Source of the DNA: Streptomyces alboflavus
GTDB lineage: Bacteria; Actinomycetota; Actinomycetes; Streptomycetales; Streptomycetaceae
Length of the DNA: 64,000 nucleotides
Reading direction: 5' to 3'
Assembly: GCF_000716675.1 (NCBI RefSeq)
Contig: NZ_JNXT01000007.1
Location: forward strand, 62,001-126,000
Made by a program: the position numbers and the translations under genes. Every line of letters begins with the position of its first letter. Position 1 is the first letter of the stretch. Positions 53,339 through 61,739 of this stretch are shown piece by piece. The notes under the pieces were generated by a model. It saw only the letters and a list, made by a program, of their open reading frames with translations, searched no databases and was not told the DNA's origin.

Positions 53339-53535
53339 GGGTCACTCCCGAAGCACAGGGGGGACCACTCGCGCCCGGAGGCAGACGAGTGGGGGTAGTG
53401 GGCCCGCCTACGGGGATCGCCCCCGCGTCGGTTTTCGGACTCTAACCCTTGGCCACCGGTGAGGGGCGCTGTGACAGAAAACTTCCCCCTGGGGAGGGAA
53501 CCCTTGCTTTCCCTTTCACCGGGCGCTACGGAACT

Positions 53536-53751
53536 TCACCAGTCGCTTCGGGATGAGGACGAGCTGGATATGAACTTCCGTACGACGTAGACGAGTCCAC
53601 CCACCAGGGCCACGAACAGCAGCAGCTTGAAGAGCAGGGTGAAGACGAAGCCGACGACGCTCGCTATCAGCCCGCCGAAGACCACCAGCGCGATGACCGG
53701 CACCGCGATCCACTTCACCCACCACGGCATACCCGCGAAGATCTCTCGCAT
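53536..53751 (-). CDS. Small membrane protein, DUF5326-like
   Basis: 71 residues starting MREIFAGMPWWVKWIAVPVIAL. Two membrane helices (~10-34 and ~36-58, the second FTLLFKLLLFVALVGGLVYVV) are followed by a short tail rich in Ser (SSSSSSRSDW). I associate this with a small protein family found in streptomycetes (DUF5326), function unknown. It is transcribed toward ssgR, with a 197-base gap containing a weak CCCC-T-GGGG hairpin near 53490. Its upstream gap to the cupin gene (290 bases) shows no other gene. Confidence 0.8.
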   Translation of the reverse strand: MREIFAGMPWWVKWIAVPVIALVVFGGLIASVVGFVFTLLFKLLLFVALVGGLVYVVRKFISSSSSSRSDW

Positions 53752-54041
53752 TGCCCTCGCCCTTACCTTTCTCCGCAGATTCTGTTACCGCCCGCGCTTC
53801 GACCGCGCTACGACAGCTGTCGCGGTGCCACGGGATCTCCGCGACCGCCGGGAAACTCCGCTCCTGTGCAGATTTCCCACTTCACGCATTCGATGCTAGG
53901 TCGGAAAAAGCCAGTTCGGGGCCGTGCGATCCCTTGCCCTCCCCTGACTCGCCCCCTAGGGAACCCTGAGTCCGAGGCCCTGAGAGCCGGGCGGGCGCGA
54001 GGCCGGAGCGCCCGGAGCGCCGCGCTGCCCCGAGCCCCGCC

Positions 54042-54359
54042 TCACCGCTCCGGCGGCGAGAACACCACGAGAACCCGCAGGTCCTCGCTGATGTGATGGA
54101 ACTTGTGGGGCACCCCGGCCGGCACGTACACCACGCTGCCGCGGGCGACCTCCGTCGTCTCCATCCCGACCGTGATCGACGCACGGCCGCTGACCACCAT
54201 GTACACCTCATCCTGCCGGTGCGGCTGCTGCGGGTCGCTGTCGCCCGCGTCCAGCGCGTAGAGCCCGACCGACATGTTCCGCTCCCGCAGAAACTGCAGA
54301 TACGCGCCGTCGTTCGCGGCCCGCTCCGCCTCCAGCTCGTCCAGTCGGAATGCCTTCAT
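54042..54359 (-). CDS. Cupin-domain protein
   Basis: 105-residue single beta-barrel. Motif 1 is HRQDEVYMVVSGRASI (His, Glu ligands) and motif 2 is VPAGVPHKFHHI (His ligand), so a metal site is probable. The N-terminus FRLDELEAERAAND is helical. Small cupins of this kind bind or modify small ligands; the ligand is unknown. It is divergent from the holin-like membrane protein with a 71-base shared promoter region. It has no signal peptide, so it is cytoplasmic. Confidence 0.87.
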   Translation of the reverse strand: MKAFRLDELEAERAANDGAYLQFLRERNMSVGLYALDAGDSDPQQPHRQDEVYMVVSGRASITVGMETTEVARGSVVYVPAGVPHKFHHISEDLRVLVVFSPPER

Positions 54360-54430
54360 CGCTCTTCTGCGCCCCTTGCCCCAGGTCGTGGACCGACCAC
54401 TGTTTCCTCGCGTCTGCCACGATCAGACAC

Positions 54431-54811
54431 ATGAAGAATTTCGTAGTCAAGACGATCGCCAACGCGGCGGCCCTGGCCGTGGCCGTGTGGCTGCTCGACA
54501 AGATCACGCTCACCGGAGACAACACCGGCGAGAAGACCCTCACGCTGCTCGTCGTCGCCCTGCTGTTCGGCCTGGTGAACTTCGTGGTCAAGCCCGTGGT
54601 GCAGGTCCTGACCTTCCCCCTGTTCGTCCTGACCCTCGGCCTGATCACACTGGTGGTCAACGCCCTGATGCTGCTCCTCACCTCGTGGCTGGCCGACAAG
54701 CTCGACGTCAGCTTCCACGTCGAGGGGTTCTGGACCGCCGTACTGGGTGGCCTGATCATCTCGATCGTGTCCTGGGCGATGAACGTCGCCCTCCCCGACC
54801 ACAAGGACTGA
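54431..54811 (+). CDS. YvlD/phage-holin-4-like membrane protein
   Basis: 126 residues, starting MKNFVVKTIANAAALAVAVWLLDKI. Four membrane helices are visible: ~8-22, ~38-55 (LLVVALLFGLVNFVVKPV), ~58-85 (VLTFPLFVLTLGLITLVVNALMLLL) and ~105-120. This is PF04020, named after phage holins but mostly chromosomal with unknown function. Nothing else nearby looks like a phage. It lies 9 bases before the tyrosine phosphatase gene, suggesting co-transcription of the three genes 54431-56583. The ATG at 54431 is the obvious start. Confidence 0.88.
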   Translation: MKNFVVKTIANAAALAVAVWLLDKITLTGDNTGEKTLTLLVVALLFGLVNFVVKPVVQVLTFPLFVLTLGLITLVVNALMLLLTSWLADKLDVSFHVEGFWTAVLGGLIISIVSWAMNVALPDHKD

Positions 54812-54820
54812 CCCCACCCC

Positions 54821-55354
54821 ATGCCCCACGCCTCCGCGCCCGCGCCGTCCACCGGCCCCGTCCCCGTGCCGTACGCCGTGTGCTTCGTCTGCACCGGCAA
54901 CATCTGCCGCTCGCCCATGGCCGCGTCGGTCTTCCGCACGCTCGTCCGTGACGCGGGCCTGGACGGACTCGTCGTGGTGGACAGCGCGGGCACCGACGGC
55001 TGGCACGAGGGCGACCCCGCCGACCCCCGCACCGACGCCGCGCTGAAGTCCGCGGGCTACGAGACCGGCCACACGGCCCGTCAGTTCCAGGCGGACTGGT
55101 TCGCCGGACGCGACCTGGTGATCGCCCTGGACCACGGCCACCAGCGCACCCTGCGCCGCCTGGCCCCCACCCCCGCGGACGCGGACAAGGTGCGCCTGCT
55201 GCGCTCGTACGACCCGGATGCCGGCGACCTGGACGTCCCCGACCCGTACTACGGCGACGCCGACGGCTTCGTCGAGTGCCTGACAATGGTGGAGGCGGCG
55301 AGCGAGGGCCTGCTCGACGCGGTACGGGACGCGGTGGAGGGACGGGCGGCATGA
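54821..55354 (+). CDS. Low-molecular-weight protein-tyrosine phosphatase
   Basis: 177 residues. The P-loop CTGNICRS is in VCFVCTGNICRSPMA (catalytic Cys ~residue 27), and the general-acid aspartate is in DVPDPYYGD (~145). The N-terminal ~20 residues are a Pro/Ala/Ser-rich extension absent from most family members. It dephosphorylates phosphotyrosine; in S. coelicolor the related PtpA affects antibiotic production (memory). The stop overlaps the next gene (ATGA), so it is coupled to the cystathionine-lyase-type enzyme. Tyrosine kinase genes are not in the window. Confidence 0.93.
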   Translation: MPHASAPAPSTGPVPVPYAVCFVCTGNICRSPMAASVFRTLVRDAGLDGLVVVDSAGTDGWHEGDPADPRTDAALKSAGYETGHTARQFQADWFAGRDLVIALDHGHQRTLRRLAPTPADADKVRLLRSYDPDAGDLDVPDPYYGDADGFVECLTMVEAASEGLLDAVRDAVEGRAA

Positions 55355-56583
55355 CGGACGAGGAGCGGGCACCGGAGCGGATACCGGGGCGCGCTGCGGC
55401 CCCCGCGCACACCGACGAAAGCACCGGCGCGCCCCTGACCGGCGAGGACAGCACCACGCCCGCCTTCGGCGACGGCACCCGCGCCGTGCGGGCCGGCCTC
55501 CCCGAACCGGCGAAGCACGAGCCGACCCTGCCGGGCCCCGTGTTCGCCGCGCACTTCCACCTCCCCGGCGAGCCGACCGGACCGTACACGTACGGCCGCG
55601 ACGAGAACCCGACCTGGACCCACCTGGAGCGCGCCATCGGGGAGCTCGAATCCCCCGCGGACGACTCCGTGGAGACCCTGGTCTTCGCGTCCGGAATGGC
55701 CGCGATCTCGGCGGTGCTCTTCTCCCAGCTCCGCGCGGGCGACGCCGTGGTGCTGCCCGACGACGGCTATCAGGCGCTGCCGCTGGTGCGCGAGCAGCTC
55801 ACGGCGTACGGCATCGAGGTCCGTACCGCGCCCACCGGCGGCGACGCGCAGCTCGACGTCCTCGACGGCGCCCGCCTCCTGTGGCTCGAGACGCCCTCCA
55901 ACCCCGGCCTCGACGTGTGCGACATCCGCCGCCTCGCCGACGCTGCCCACGCGCGTGGCGCCCTGGTCGCCGTCGACAACACCCTCGCCACCCCGCTCGG
56001 CCAGCGTCCCCTGGACCTCGGCGCCGACTTCTCCGTGGCCAGCGGCACCAAGCAGCTCTCCGGGCACGGCGATCTCCTGCTCGGGTACGTGGCCTGCCGC
56101 GACGCCGAACTGACGGCCGCCGTCCGGCGCTGGCGCAAGATCGTCGGCGCCATCCCGGGCCCCATGGAGGCCTGGCTCGCCCACCGCTCGCTCGCGACGC
56201 TCCAGCTGCGGGTCGACCGGCAGAACGCGAACGCCCTGGCCCTGGCCAAGGCCCTGCGCGACCGCGCCGACGTGACCGGCCTGCGCTATCCCGGCCTGCC
56301 CGACGACCCCTCGTACAAGCTCGCGACGCGGCAGATGCGGCGTTTCGGGTGCGTGGTGTCGTTCGAACTGCCCTCACGCGCGGGTGCCGAGCGTTTTCTC
56401 GGCGCGCTGCGGCTCGTGGACGACGCGACAAGCTTCGGGGGCGTACGGTCCACCGCCGAGCGGCGCGGGCGCTGGGGCGGGGACGCCGTTCCGGAAGGCT
56501 TCATCCGCTTCTCCGCGGGCGCGGAGGACGCGGACGACCTGGTGGCGGACGTGCTGCGGGCGCTGGACGAGGCGAGGGACTGA
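55351..56583 (+). CDS. Cystathionine gamma-lyase/synthase family PLP enzyme
   Basis: 410 residues. Cys/Met-metabolism PLP fold: VETLVFASGMAAISAVL (~110), ETPSNPGLDVCDI (~180), VAVDNTLATPLGQRPLDLGADFSVASGTKQLSGHGD (in part) with the PLP lysine in SGTKQLSG (~233), and GGVRSTAERRGRW near the end. The motif around the lysine differs from the usual SATKY..GH, which suggests a divergent subgroup. The first ~45 residues are a low-complexity extension. It cleaves or forms cystathionine-type thioethers. It overlaps the tyrosine phosphatase gene by four bases. A strong hairpin follows. Confidence 0.9.
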   Translation: MTDEERAPERIPGRAAAPAHTDESTGAPLTGEDSTTPAFGDGTRAVRAGLPEPAKHEPTLPGPVFAAHFHLPGEPTGPYTYGRDENPTWTHLERAIGELESPADDSVETLVFASGMAAISAVLFSQLRAGDAVVLPDDGYQALPLVREQLTAYGIEVRTAPTGGDAQLDVLDGARLLWLETPSNPGLDVCDIRRLADAAHARGALVAVDNTLATPLGQRPLDLGADFSVASGTKQLSGHGDLLLGYVACRDAELTAAVRRWRKIVGAIPGPMEAWLAHRSLATLQLRVDRQNANALALAKALRDRADVTGLRYPGLPDDPSYKLATRQMRRFGCVVSFELPSRAGAERFLGALRLVDDATSFGGVRSTAERRGRWGGDAVPEGFIRFSAGAEDADDLVADVLRALDEARD

Positions 56584-56632
56584 CACCGGCCGCCCCGCCT
56601 CGCACAGGCGAACCATTCCGGCTACGTACAAC

Positions 56633-56671
56633 GGACAGTCCGAGCCTCCCCCCTCGTGGCTCGGACTGTCC
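56633..56671 (+). terminator. Terminator after the cystathionine-lyase gene
   Basis: GGACAGTCCGAGCC (56633-56646) pairs perfectly with GGCTCGGACTGTCC (56658-56671) around an 11-base loop, 49 bases after the stop. Confidence 0.85.
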
Positions 56672-56817
56672 CGGTTCCGCGCGCGAAGAACCGCGCGAAC
56701 AAGGCTAGTTGACTCTGTGTCAGTGTCCAATCACAGTAGCGACAGCAACCTATCGACAAATTTATAGTTGGCGGGCGCCGGGGGCCGACAGGGGGAGCTG
56801 AAGGAGTAGGTGGCGAC

Positions 56818-57723
56818 ATGGATCTGGCCCTGTTGCGGACCTTTGTGACCGTGCACCGGGCGGGGTCCTTCACCCGGGCCGCGGCTCTCCTCGGCCTGTC
56901 CCAGCCCGCCGTGACCTCCCAGATCCGCACGCTGGAACGGCAGGTCGGACGCCCGCTCTTCCTGCGCCAGGCGCGTGGCGTGACCCCCACGACCACGGGC
57001 GACGAACTCGCCCACAAGGCCGCCCCGCACCTCGACGCCCTCGTCGAGATCGCCGAGACCGGGATCGACAAGGACTCGTCGGTCCGTACGCTCCACCTCG
57101 CCGGACCACCGGAGTTCACAGCCGAGCGCGCCCTGCCCGCCCTCACCGCGCTGACCGGCGACGACGGACAGGGACTCGCGCTGCGCGCCTCGTTCGGCAA
57201 CGCGGAGGAGGTCCTGGAAGGGCTCGCCGCCGGGCACCACGACCTGGCGATCACCACGGCCCGCCCTCGCGGCGCCCTGCTCACCGCGACCCCCCTGTGC
57301 GACGAGGAGCACGTCCTGGTCGCCGCTCCGCCCTGGGCCGCCCGGATCGGCCCCGGCAAGCTGCGGCGCAAGGGCGCGAGCACGGTGGAGAACCTGCCGG
57401 TGGTCGAGGTGCACGAGTCGCTGCCACTCGTCTCGCGCTACTGGGCCGCCGTCTTCGACTCCCGACCCGCCACGTCGGGCACCGTGATCGTGCCGGACCT
57501 CCGGGCGGTGCTCGCCTGTGTGACCACGGGCGCCGGGCTCGCCGTCCTGCCGCGCTATCTGTGCGCCACCGCCCTCAAGAACGGTGAGGTCGTGGCGTTG
57601 CTCGAACCGGCAGTGCCGCCCCTGCGGACCTACTTCCTCGTCGTACGCACCGGCACACTCGCCATGCCGCACATCGCGCGGGCGCACGAATGGCTGCTGC
57701 GTGCTGCCGCCGAGTGGACCTGA
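56818..57723 (+). CDS. LysR-family transcriptional regulator
   Basis: 301 residues. N-terminal winged helix: LALLRTFVTVHRAGSFTRAAALLGLSQPAVTSQIRTLE (in part, residues 2-40), with LSQPAVTSQI as recognition helix. The effector-binding domain (~90-290) shows a normal two-lobe organisation, e.g. LAGPPEF, GHHDLAITTARP, TGAGLAVLPRYLC. GGAG and AAGGAG precede the ATG at 56818. The 234-base gap upstream holds the terminator hairpin, then an AT-rich stretch (56705-56770) that may be its promoter. There is no divergent target gene, so its regulon is unknown. It is followed by the NUDIX gene. Confidence 0.92.
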   Translation: MDLALLRTFVTVHRAGSFTRAAALLGLSQPAVTSQIRTLERQVGRPLFLRQARGVTPTTTGDELAHKAAPHLDALVEIAETGIDKDSSVRTLHLAGPPEFTAERALPALTALTGDDGQGLALRASFGNAEEVLEGLAAGHHDLAITTARPRGALLTATPLCDEEHVLVAAPPWAARIGPGKLRRKGASTVENLPVVEVHESLPLVSRYWAAVFDSRPATSGTVIVPDLRAVLACVTTGAGLAVLPRYLCATALKNGEVVALLEPAVPPLRTYFLVVRTGTLAMPHIARAHEWLLRAAAEWT

Positions 57724-57747
57724 GGACGGTCCAGCGCGGGTCGCGAT

Positions 57748-57761
57748 GTTTCACGTGGAAC
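57748..57761. other. parS-like site (one mismatch)
   Basis: GTTTCACGTGGAAC differs from the ParB consensus GTTTCACGTGAAAC at one base, a tolerated variant. It lies between the LysR stop and the NUDIX start. Confidence 0.75.
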
Positions 57762-57782
57762 AGTCCGGGCCACATTTCTCCC

Positions 57783-58265
57783 ATGACCGTCCGACCCGTG
57801 GTCAAGCGCACCGCACGTGCCGTCCTCCTCGACGGGGACGACCTGATCCTCATCAAGCGGACCAAGCCCGGCGTGGATCCGTACTGGCTCACCCCGGGCG
57901 GCGGTGTCGAGGAGGAGGACGCGACCGTCATCGACGCGCTCCACCGGGAGGTCCACGAGGAGCTGGGCGCCAAGATCGTCGACGTGGTGCCGTGCTTCGT
58001 GGACACCGTCGAGCACATCGGCGAGGACGGCGGCGCGACCGGTGTGAAGGTGCAGCACTTCTTCGTCTGCCGGCTGGAGTCCATGGACCTCGCCCAGCGG
58101 CACGGCCCCGAGATCGACGAACCCGCCGGTGAGTACGAGATCGTGCGGGTGCCGTTCACCCGGGTCGGGATCGCCTCGGTGCATCTGGTGCCGCTGTCGC
58201 TGCGGCACTATCTGGACGGGAACATCGAGGGCGTACGGGCGATGCACGCGCCCGACCTGGGCTGA
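57783..58265 (+). CDS. NUDIX hydrolase
   Basis: 160 residues with the complete NUDIX box GGGVEEEDATVIDALHREVHEELG (in part; GX5EX7REVXEELG, residues ~37-59), so it should cleave a nucleoside diphosphate-X compound with Mg2+. VVKRTARAVLLDGDDLILIKR begins the fold. The start is the ATG at 57783 (MTVRPVVKRTARAV). It follows the LysR gene by 59 bases, and a parS-like site lies between. The substrate cannot be named. It converges on the flavohaemoglobin gene with a 37-base gap. Confidence 0.9.
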   Translation: MTVRPVVKRTARAVLLDGDDLILIKRTKPGVDPYWLTPGGGVEEEDATVIDALHREVHEELGAKIVDVVPCFVDTVEHIGEDGGATGVKVQHFFVCRLESMDLAQRHGPEIDEPAGEYEIVRVPFTRVGIASVHLVPLSLRHYLDGNIEGVRAMHAPDLG

Positions 58266-58302
58266 CCGCTCAGCCGCGGGGTGAGCGCCCCCGGCTCGCG
58301 GG

Positions 58303-60030
58303 TCAGTCGCCCGCCGCGACCAGTTCCTCCACCGAGTCGTGCCGGATGCGGCCGACCGGGATGCCCACGTCCCGCAGCGCGTCCACGCCGCTGCGGATCA
58401 TCCCGGGCGGGCCCGAGAGATAGGCGTCGTACTCGTTCCACGGTCCGTACTCGCGCACGGCGTCGGGCAGTTGGGCCCGGTTGTCGACGACCGGGCGGAC
58501 GGCCAGCCATGGGTGGGTCTGCTGGAGGCGCAGCATCGTGTCGATGTCGTACAGGTCGTGGTCGGTGCGCGCGCCGTAGAAGACCTCGACCGGTCGCCGC
58601 CTGCCGTGCTCGGCGACGTCCTCCACGAGCGCCTTGATGGGCGCTATGCCGGTCCCCCCGCCCAGACACAGCAGCCCGCTGTCGGTCGAGTGGTCCACGG
58701 TCATCGAACCGCCGGGCGGGCCGAGCCGGACCACGTCGCCGGGGCGGGCGCGGTGCACCAGGGCGTTGGAGACCCAGCCCGCCGGGACCGCCTTCACATG
58801 GAAGGAGAGCAGTCCGTCGGAGCGGGGCGCCGAAGCGAACGAGTAGTGCCGCCATATGCGCGGCCACCAGGGCGTCTCCAGGCTCGTGTACTGGCCGGCG
58901 AGGAACGGGTAGGGCTGGTCGGGGCGGACGGTGACGACAGCGATGTCAGGTGTCCTGAGGTCGTGCGAGACGACCTCCGCGTACCACCAGGCGGGCGCCC
59001 GCAGTTCGTCCTCGGCGGCCGCGTCGATCATGACCTGGGAGATCGTCGTGTACGCCCGCACCCAGGCGGCCTCGGTCTCCTCGTCCCAACTGGCGCTCGC
59101 GTACCGGCTCAGCGCGCCGATCAGACACTCCCCGACGGCCGGGTAGTGCTCGGGCCGGGTGCCGTACTTGCGGTGTCCGCGGCCGAGACCGCGCAGATAC
59201 GTGACGAGTACGTCGGCGTGGTCGATGTTCTCCGCGGCGGTGAGCAGCGCCTTGAGCAGCCGGTCGCGCTGGGTGTCCATCGCGGCCGGGAACAGGTCGC
59301 GCAGCTCCGGGTGGCGGGTGAACAGGAGCGCGTAGAAGTACGAGGTGACCTTGTCGGAGACGGGTGCGATCTCGGCCATCGTGCGCTGGACGAGGACGGC
59401 GTCGGGGGAGGCGGTCGACTGGCTGCGGGTGGGGGCCGTGACGGCCGGGGCGGCATCAGCGGGAGCGGCTTCTACCAGGGCGACTTCAGCGGGGATCGCT
59501 TCAGCGGGGACCGCTTCAGCCGGGATCGCTTCAGCCGGGATCGCTTCAGCGGCGCCGGGCGTGTCGGTGCGGGTGTCCGTCTGCGTGTGCCCGTGCGTGT
59601 CGGCGGCCGGGACCTCCGGCGTCGGCGTGATCTCGGCATCCGGTGCAGGCCGCACCTCGGCGTGCGTGACGCCCACCATCGCGTCCGCGTCCGCGACAGG
59701 GTCCTCGTCGGCCACCGCGTGCGCCACGTCCTCGTCGGCGTACAGCACCTGCGACTTGGGCGCCGGTGTGGATATCCGCCCCGCACCCGGCTCCGCCGCG
59801 TCCGTGGCTGCCGGTCTGCCGAGGGGGCGTATCGCCGACACCCGCCGCCCCGAGGGCGCCTCCCGGACCCCCTCCTCGGGTTCGGGCGCCGACTCGGCCT
59901 GCTCCGCCGTCCGCGGCCCCTGCGCACCCTCCTGAGGCGTCGGTGACCTGCGTGGTGTGAACCAGCCGCCAGAACCGCCGCTGTCCCCGGAAGAGCCGTT
60001 GCCCGCCGACGTGGTGGTCGGAGCGTCCAT
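58303..60030 (-). CDS. Flavohaemoglobin-like protein with long disordered N-terminus
   Basis: 575 residues from the ATG at 60030; ATG at 60048 and GTG at 60069 are alternatives. The first ~200 residues are low-complexity and acidic, with repeats of AIPAE type (see repeat at 59486-59550). A globin domain (~205-330) follows: TSYFYALLFTRHPELRDLFP with a B10-type Tyr and the proximal haem His in GRGHRKYG. An FAD domain has the RHYSFASAP motif, and an NAD domain has GGGTGIAPIKAL. The chain oxidises NO to nitrate with NAD(P)H in canonical flavohaemoglobins. The N-terminal extension is unlike the standard ~400-residue enzyme. It is convergent with the NUDIX gene. Confidence 0.85.
   Translation of the reverse strand: MDAPTTTSAGNGSSGDSGGSGGWFTPRRSPTPQEGAQGPRTAEQAESAPEPEEGVREAPSGRRVSAIRPLGRPAATDAAEPGAGRISTPAPKSQVLYADEDVAHAVADEDPVADADAMVGVTHAEVRPAPDAEITPTPEVPAADTHGHTQTDTRTDTPGAAEAIPAEAIPAEAVPAEAIPAEVALVEAAPADAAPAVTAPTRSQSTASPDAVLVQRTMAEIAPVSDKVTSYFYALLFTRHPELRDLFPAAMDTQRDRLLKALLTAAENIDHADVLVTYLRGLGRGHRKYGTRPEHYPAVGECLIGALSRYASASWDEETEAAWVRAYTTISQVMIDAAAEDELRAPAWWYAEVVSHDLRTPDIAVVTVRPDQPYPFLAGQYTSLETPWWPRIWRHYSFASAPRSDGLLSFHVKAVPAGWVSNALVHRARPGDVVRLGPPGGSMTVDHSTDSGLLCLGGGTGIAPIKALVEDVAEHGRRRPVEVFYGARTDHDLYDIDTMLRLQQTHPWLAVRPVVDNRAQLPDAVREYGPWNEYDAYLSGPPGMIRSGVDALRDVGIPVGRIRHDSVEELVAAGD
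59486..59550. repeat. 15-base tandem repeat encoding AIPAE
   Basis: About four consecutive copies of GGGATCGCTTCAGCC, with minor changes (GGGACCGCTTCAGCC in one), lie inside the N-terminal part of the flavohaemoglobin gene and encode repeats of AEAIP/AEAVP. Because the unit is a multiple of three it keeps the frame. Confidence 0.85.
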
Positions 60031-60404
60031 GCTGTGCCTCGCCTCGAACATCTCTGGTCGGTCGTGCACTTCCTCAGCGGAAGGTGCGTGCTTCCCTCGC
60101 TCTGTCCCGCCGGCCCATGTCGATCACATTGAACCCCGGCGCCCCAAGACCTACGGACAAGTAGGGAGAGAATGTGACATTGGCCGCAGTCACCTCATCC
60201 GCAGCATCGCAGCCGCGCCCCTTGTGCGGAGCGCAAAGCCGGAAGTACGGGTTGTCGATCTCTTTACCTCGTTAGGCTTTGTTGATCTGCGTCCGCGCCC
60301 CCTCGGTTGCGCCTTCCACGCCCCTGGCTCGAACCGTTCTCCCCCCCTGGCTTGAACCGGAGTCGACCATACCGGCCGCCGCTCAACGCACAAGTGCCCT
60401 TCTT
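60031..60404. other. Intergenic region with a 16-base direct repeat
   Basis: 374 bases between the flavohaemoglobin start and the stop of the leftward HAD phosphatase. CCCCTGGCTCGAACCG (60321-60336) and CCCCTGGCTTGAACCG (60344-60359) are spaced 23 bases apart, with one mismatch. A possible 72-residue reverse-strand frame (60190-60408) has no convincing ribosome site or homology and was not called. Confidence 0.6.
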
Positions 60405-61076
60405 TCACTCGGAATTCAGGGCTCCACCCCCATCAATTGCCTCGATTACCGGCGTGCGCACCAATTCGTACGCCTTCCACAAATCGCGCCCGACATACGT
60501 GTGTGTGGCCAGGTCGATCAGCCGCGGATCCGCGTTGACCCCCACCGAGACGGGCACCGCAGCGAACAGGGCCAGGTCGGACAGTGAGTCTCCGTACGCA
60601 ACGCAATCGGCCGGACTCACCCCGAACTCTTCACAGAGCCGGTTCGCGATCTTCACTTTGGCCGCCGGGTCGAGGATGCCCGCGGGATTCACGGGCTCGG
60701 TGAACGGCACGGCCGGGAAGCGCGAGCCGTACGCGGCATGGGCGCCCCACCCCAGGAGGCGCTCCACGAAGAACGACGGGGAGAGCGAGACAACGGCGCA
60801 ATAGTCGCCGTTCGCACGGATCTCGGCCCAGGTGTCCCGGATGCCACCCAGCCACGGCGCCCCCTCGAAGGCCGCCGTCACATGGGCGTCGGTGAGGTCC
60901 GCCCACAGCGCGTGCACCCGCACCGCGTACTGCGCCGAGTCGATCTGCCCGGCGATGAACTCCCGCTCCAGCTCGGCGATCTCCCGCTCCAGGCCGAGCT
61001 GACGCGAGATCTCCACGGGCGCGGCCGTGCCGTACAGCAGCGTGCCGTCCAGGTCGAAGAGGTGTAGGCGTGCCAT
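60405..61076 (-). CDS. HAD-family phosphatase, SerB-like
   Basis: 223 residues. Motif I is LFDLDGTLLYG (nucleophile Asp ~8). The middle region SLSPSFFVERLLGWG holds a motif-II serine. KVKIANRLCEEFGVSPADCVAYGDSLSDLALF supplies motifs III and IV (lysine and two aspartates), in part here. It resembles phosphoserine or sugar-phosphate phosphatases (class IB). The substrate is unknown. It is divergent from the membrane protein at 61144 with only 67 bases between their starts. The parS site at 61146-61159 lies just beyond. Confidence 0.88.
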   Translation of the reverse strand: MARLHLFDLDGTLLYGTAAPVEISRQLGLEREIAELEREFIAGQIDSAQYAVRVHALWADLTDAHVTAAFEGAPWLGGIRDTWAEIRANGDYCAVVSLSPSFFVERLLGWGAHAAYGSRFPAVPFTEPVNPAGILDPAAKVKIANRLCEEFGVSPADCVAYGDSLSDLALFAAVPVSVGVNADPRLIDLATHTYVGRDLWKAYELVRTPVIEAIDGGGALNSE

Positions 61077-61143
61077 GTACGCCGAGGCTAGTACCCGCGG
61101 TTACTCCCGCTGTCAGACGCCCCGCACCGCTGCTCCCGGCACC

Positions 61144-61734
61144 GTGTTTCACGTGAAACTACGCCGCCCCGCACGCCGGGCCACCCTCGTCGTCCACGTC
61201 GCCGCCTCCGCCGGCTGGCTCGGGCTCACGCTCGGCCTCGTCGCGCTCGCCGCGGCCGCGATCACCACCGATTCCGCCCCGACCATCGAGGCCTCCGTCC
61301 GCTCGATGAAGGTCTTCACCGACTGGCTGGTGCTGCCGCTGGCCTTCCTCACGCTGCTGAGCGGAGTCCTGCTCTCCCTGGGCACACCCTGGGGTCTCGC
61401 ACAGCACCGCTGGGTCTATACGAAGTTCTGGCTGACCCTGGTCACCGTGACCGCGTCGACCTTCGCACTGCGGCCGGGAGTCAACGACGCGGCGGCGACC
61501 GTGTCGGCCGGAGAGCAGCTGGCCGACTCGACGGACCTCATCGCCGGGCCCATCGTCTCGATGAGCGCATATCTGTTCATGATGGTCATCTCGGTCCTCA
61601 AGCCCTGGGGCCTGACCCGGCGCGGCCGGCGCCTGCGCGCAGCCCACCGCACTGACCAGAAACAACTTGGCCAAAAGCAGCGTGCTTCTACCCACAAAAA
61701 GGTGGACGCCGAGGTCATGCGTCAGACAGCCTGA
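61144..61734 (+). CDS. Four-helix membrane protein (DUF2269-like)
   Basis: 196 residues from the GTG at 61144. Its first codons are MFHVK because the parS site overlaps the start. Four membrane helices are visible: ~15-38, ~55-75, ~90-108 and ~135-152. A basic tail with Gln/Lys-rich KQLGQKQRASTHKKVD follows. The arrangement resembles small DUF2269 membrane proteins, function unknown. Codon use at the end is less GC-rich (CAAAAGCAGCGTGCTTCT). It is probably co-transcribed with the GNAT gene five bases downstream. The start could be another codon, but the helices fit. Confidence 0.78.
   Translation: MFHVKLRRPARRATLVVHVAASAGWLGLTLGLVALAAAAITTDSAPTIEASVRSMKVFTDWLVLPLAFLTLLSGVLLSLGTPWGLAQHRWVYTKFWLTLVTVTASTFALRPGVNDAAATVSAGEQLADSTDLIAGPIVSMSAYLFMMVISVLKPWGLTRRGRRLRAAHRTDQKQLGQKQRASTHKKVDAEVMRQTA
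61146..61159. other. parS site (perfect)
   Basis: GTTTCACGTGAAAC, the perfect ParB-binding palindrome, overlaps the start codon and encodes the N-terminal FHVK of the membrane protein at 61144. Confidence 0.9.
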
Positions 61735-61739
61735 CCCGC

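Noticed and set aside
54431..54811. Prophage remnant suggested by the holin-like protein
   Set aside because: The family is mostly chromosomal, and no integrase, endolysin, capsid or att-like repeat is present.
60190..60408. 72-codon reverse-strand gene
   Set aside because: No ribosome site or recognisable domain, and it overlaps the end of the HAD phosphatase.
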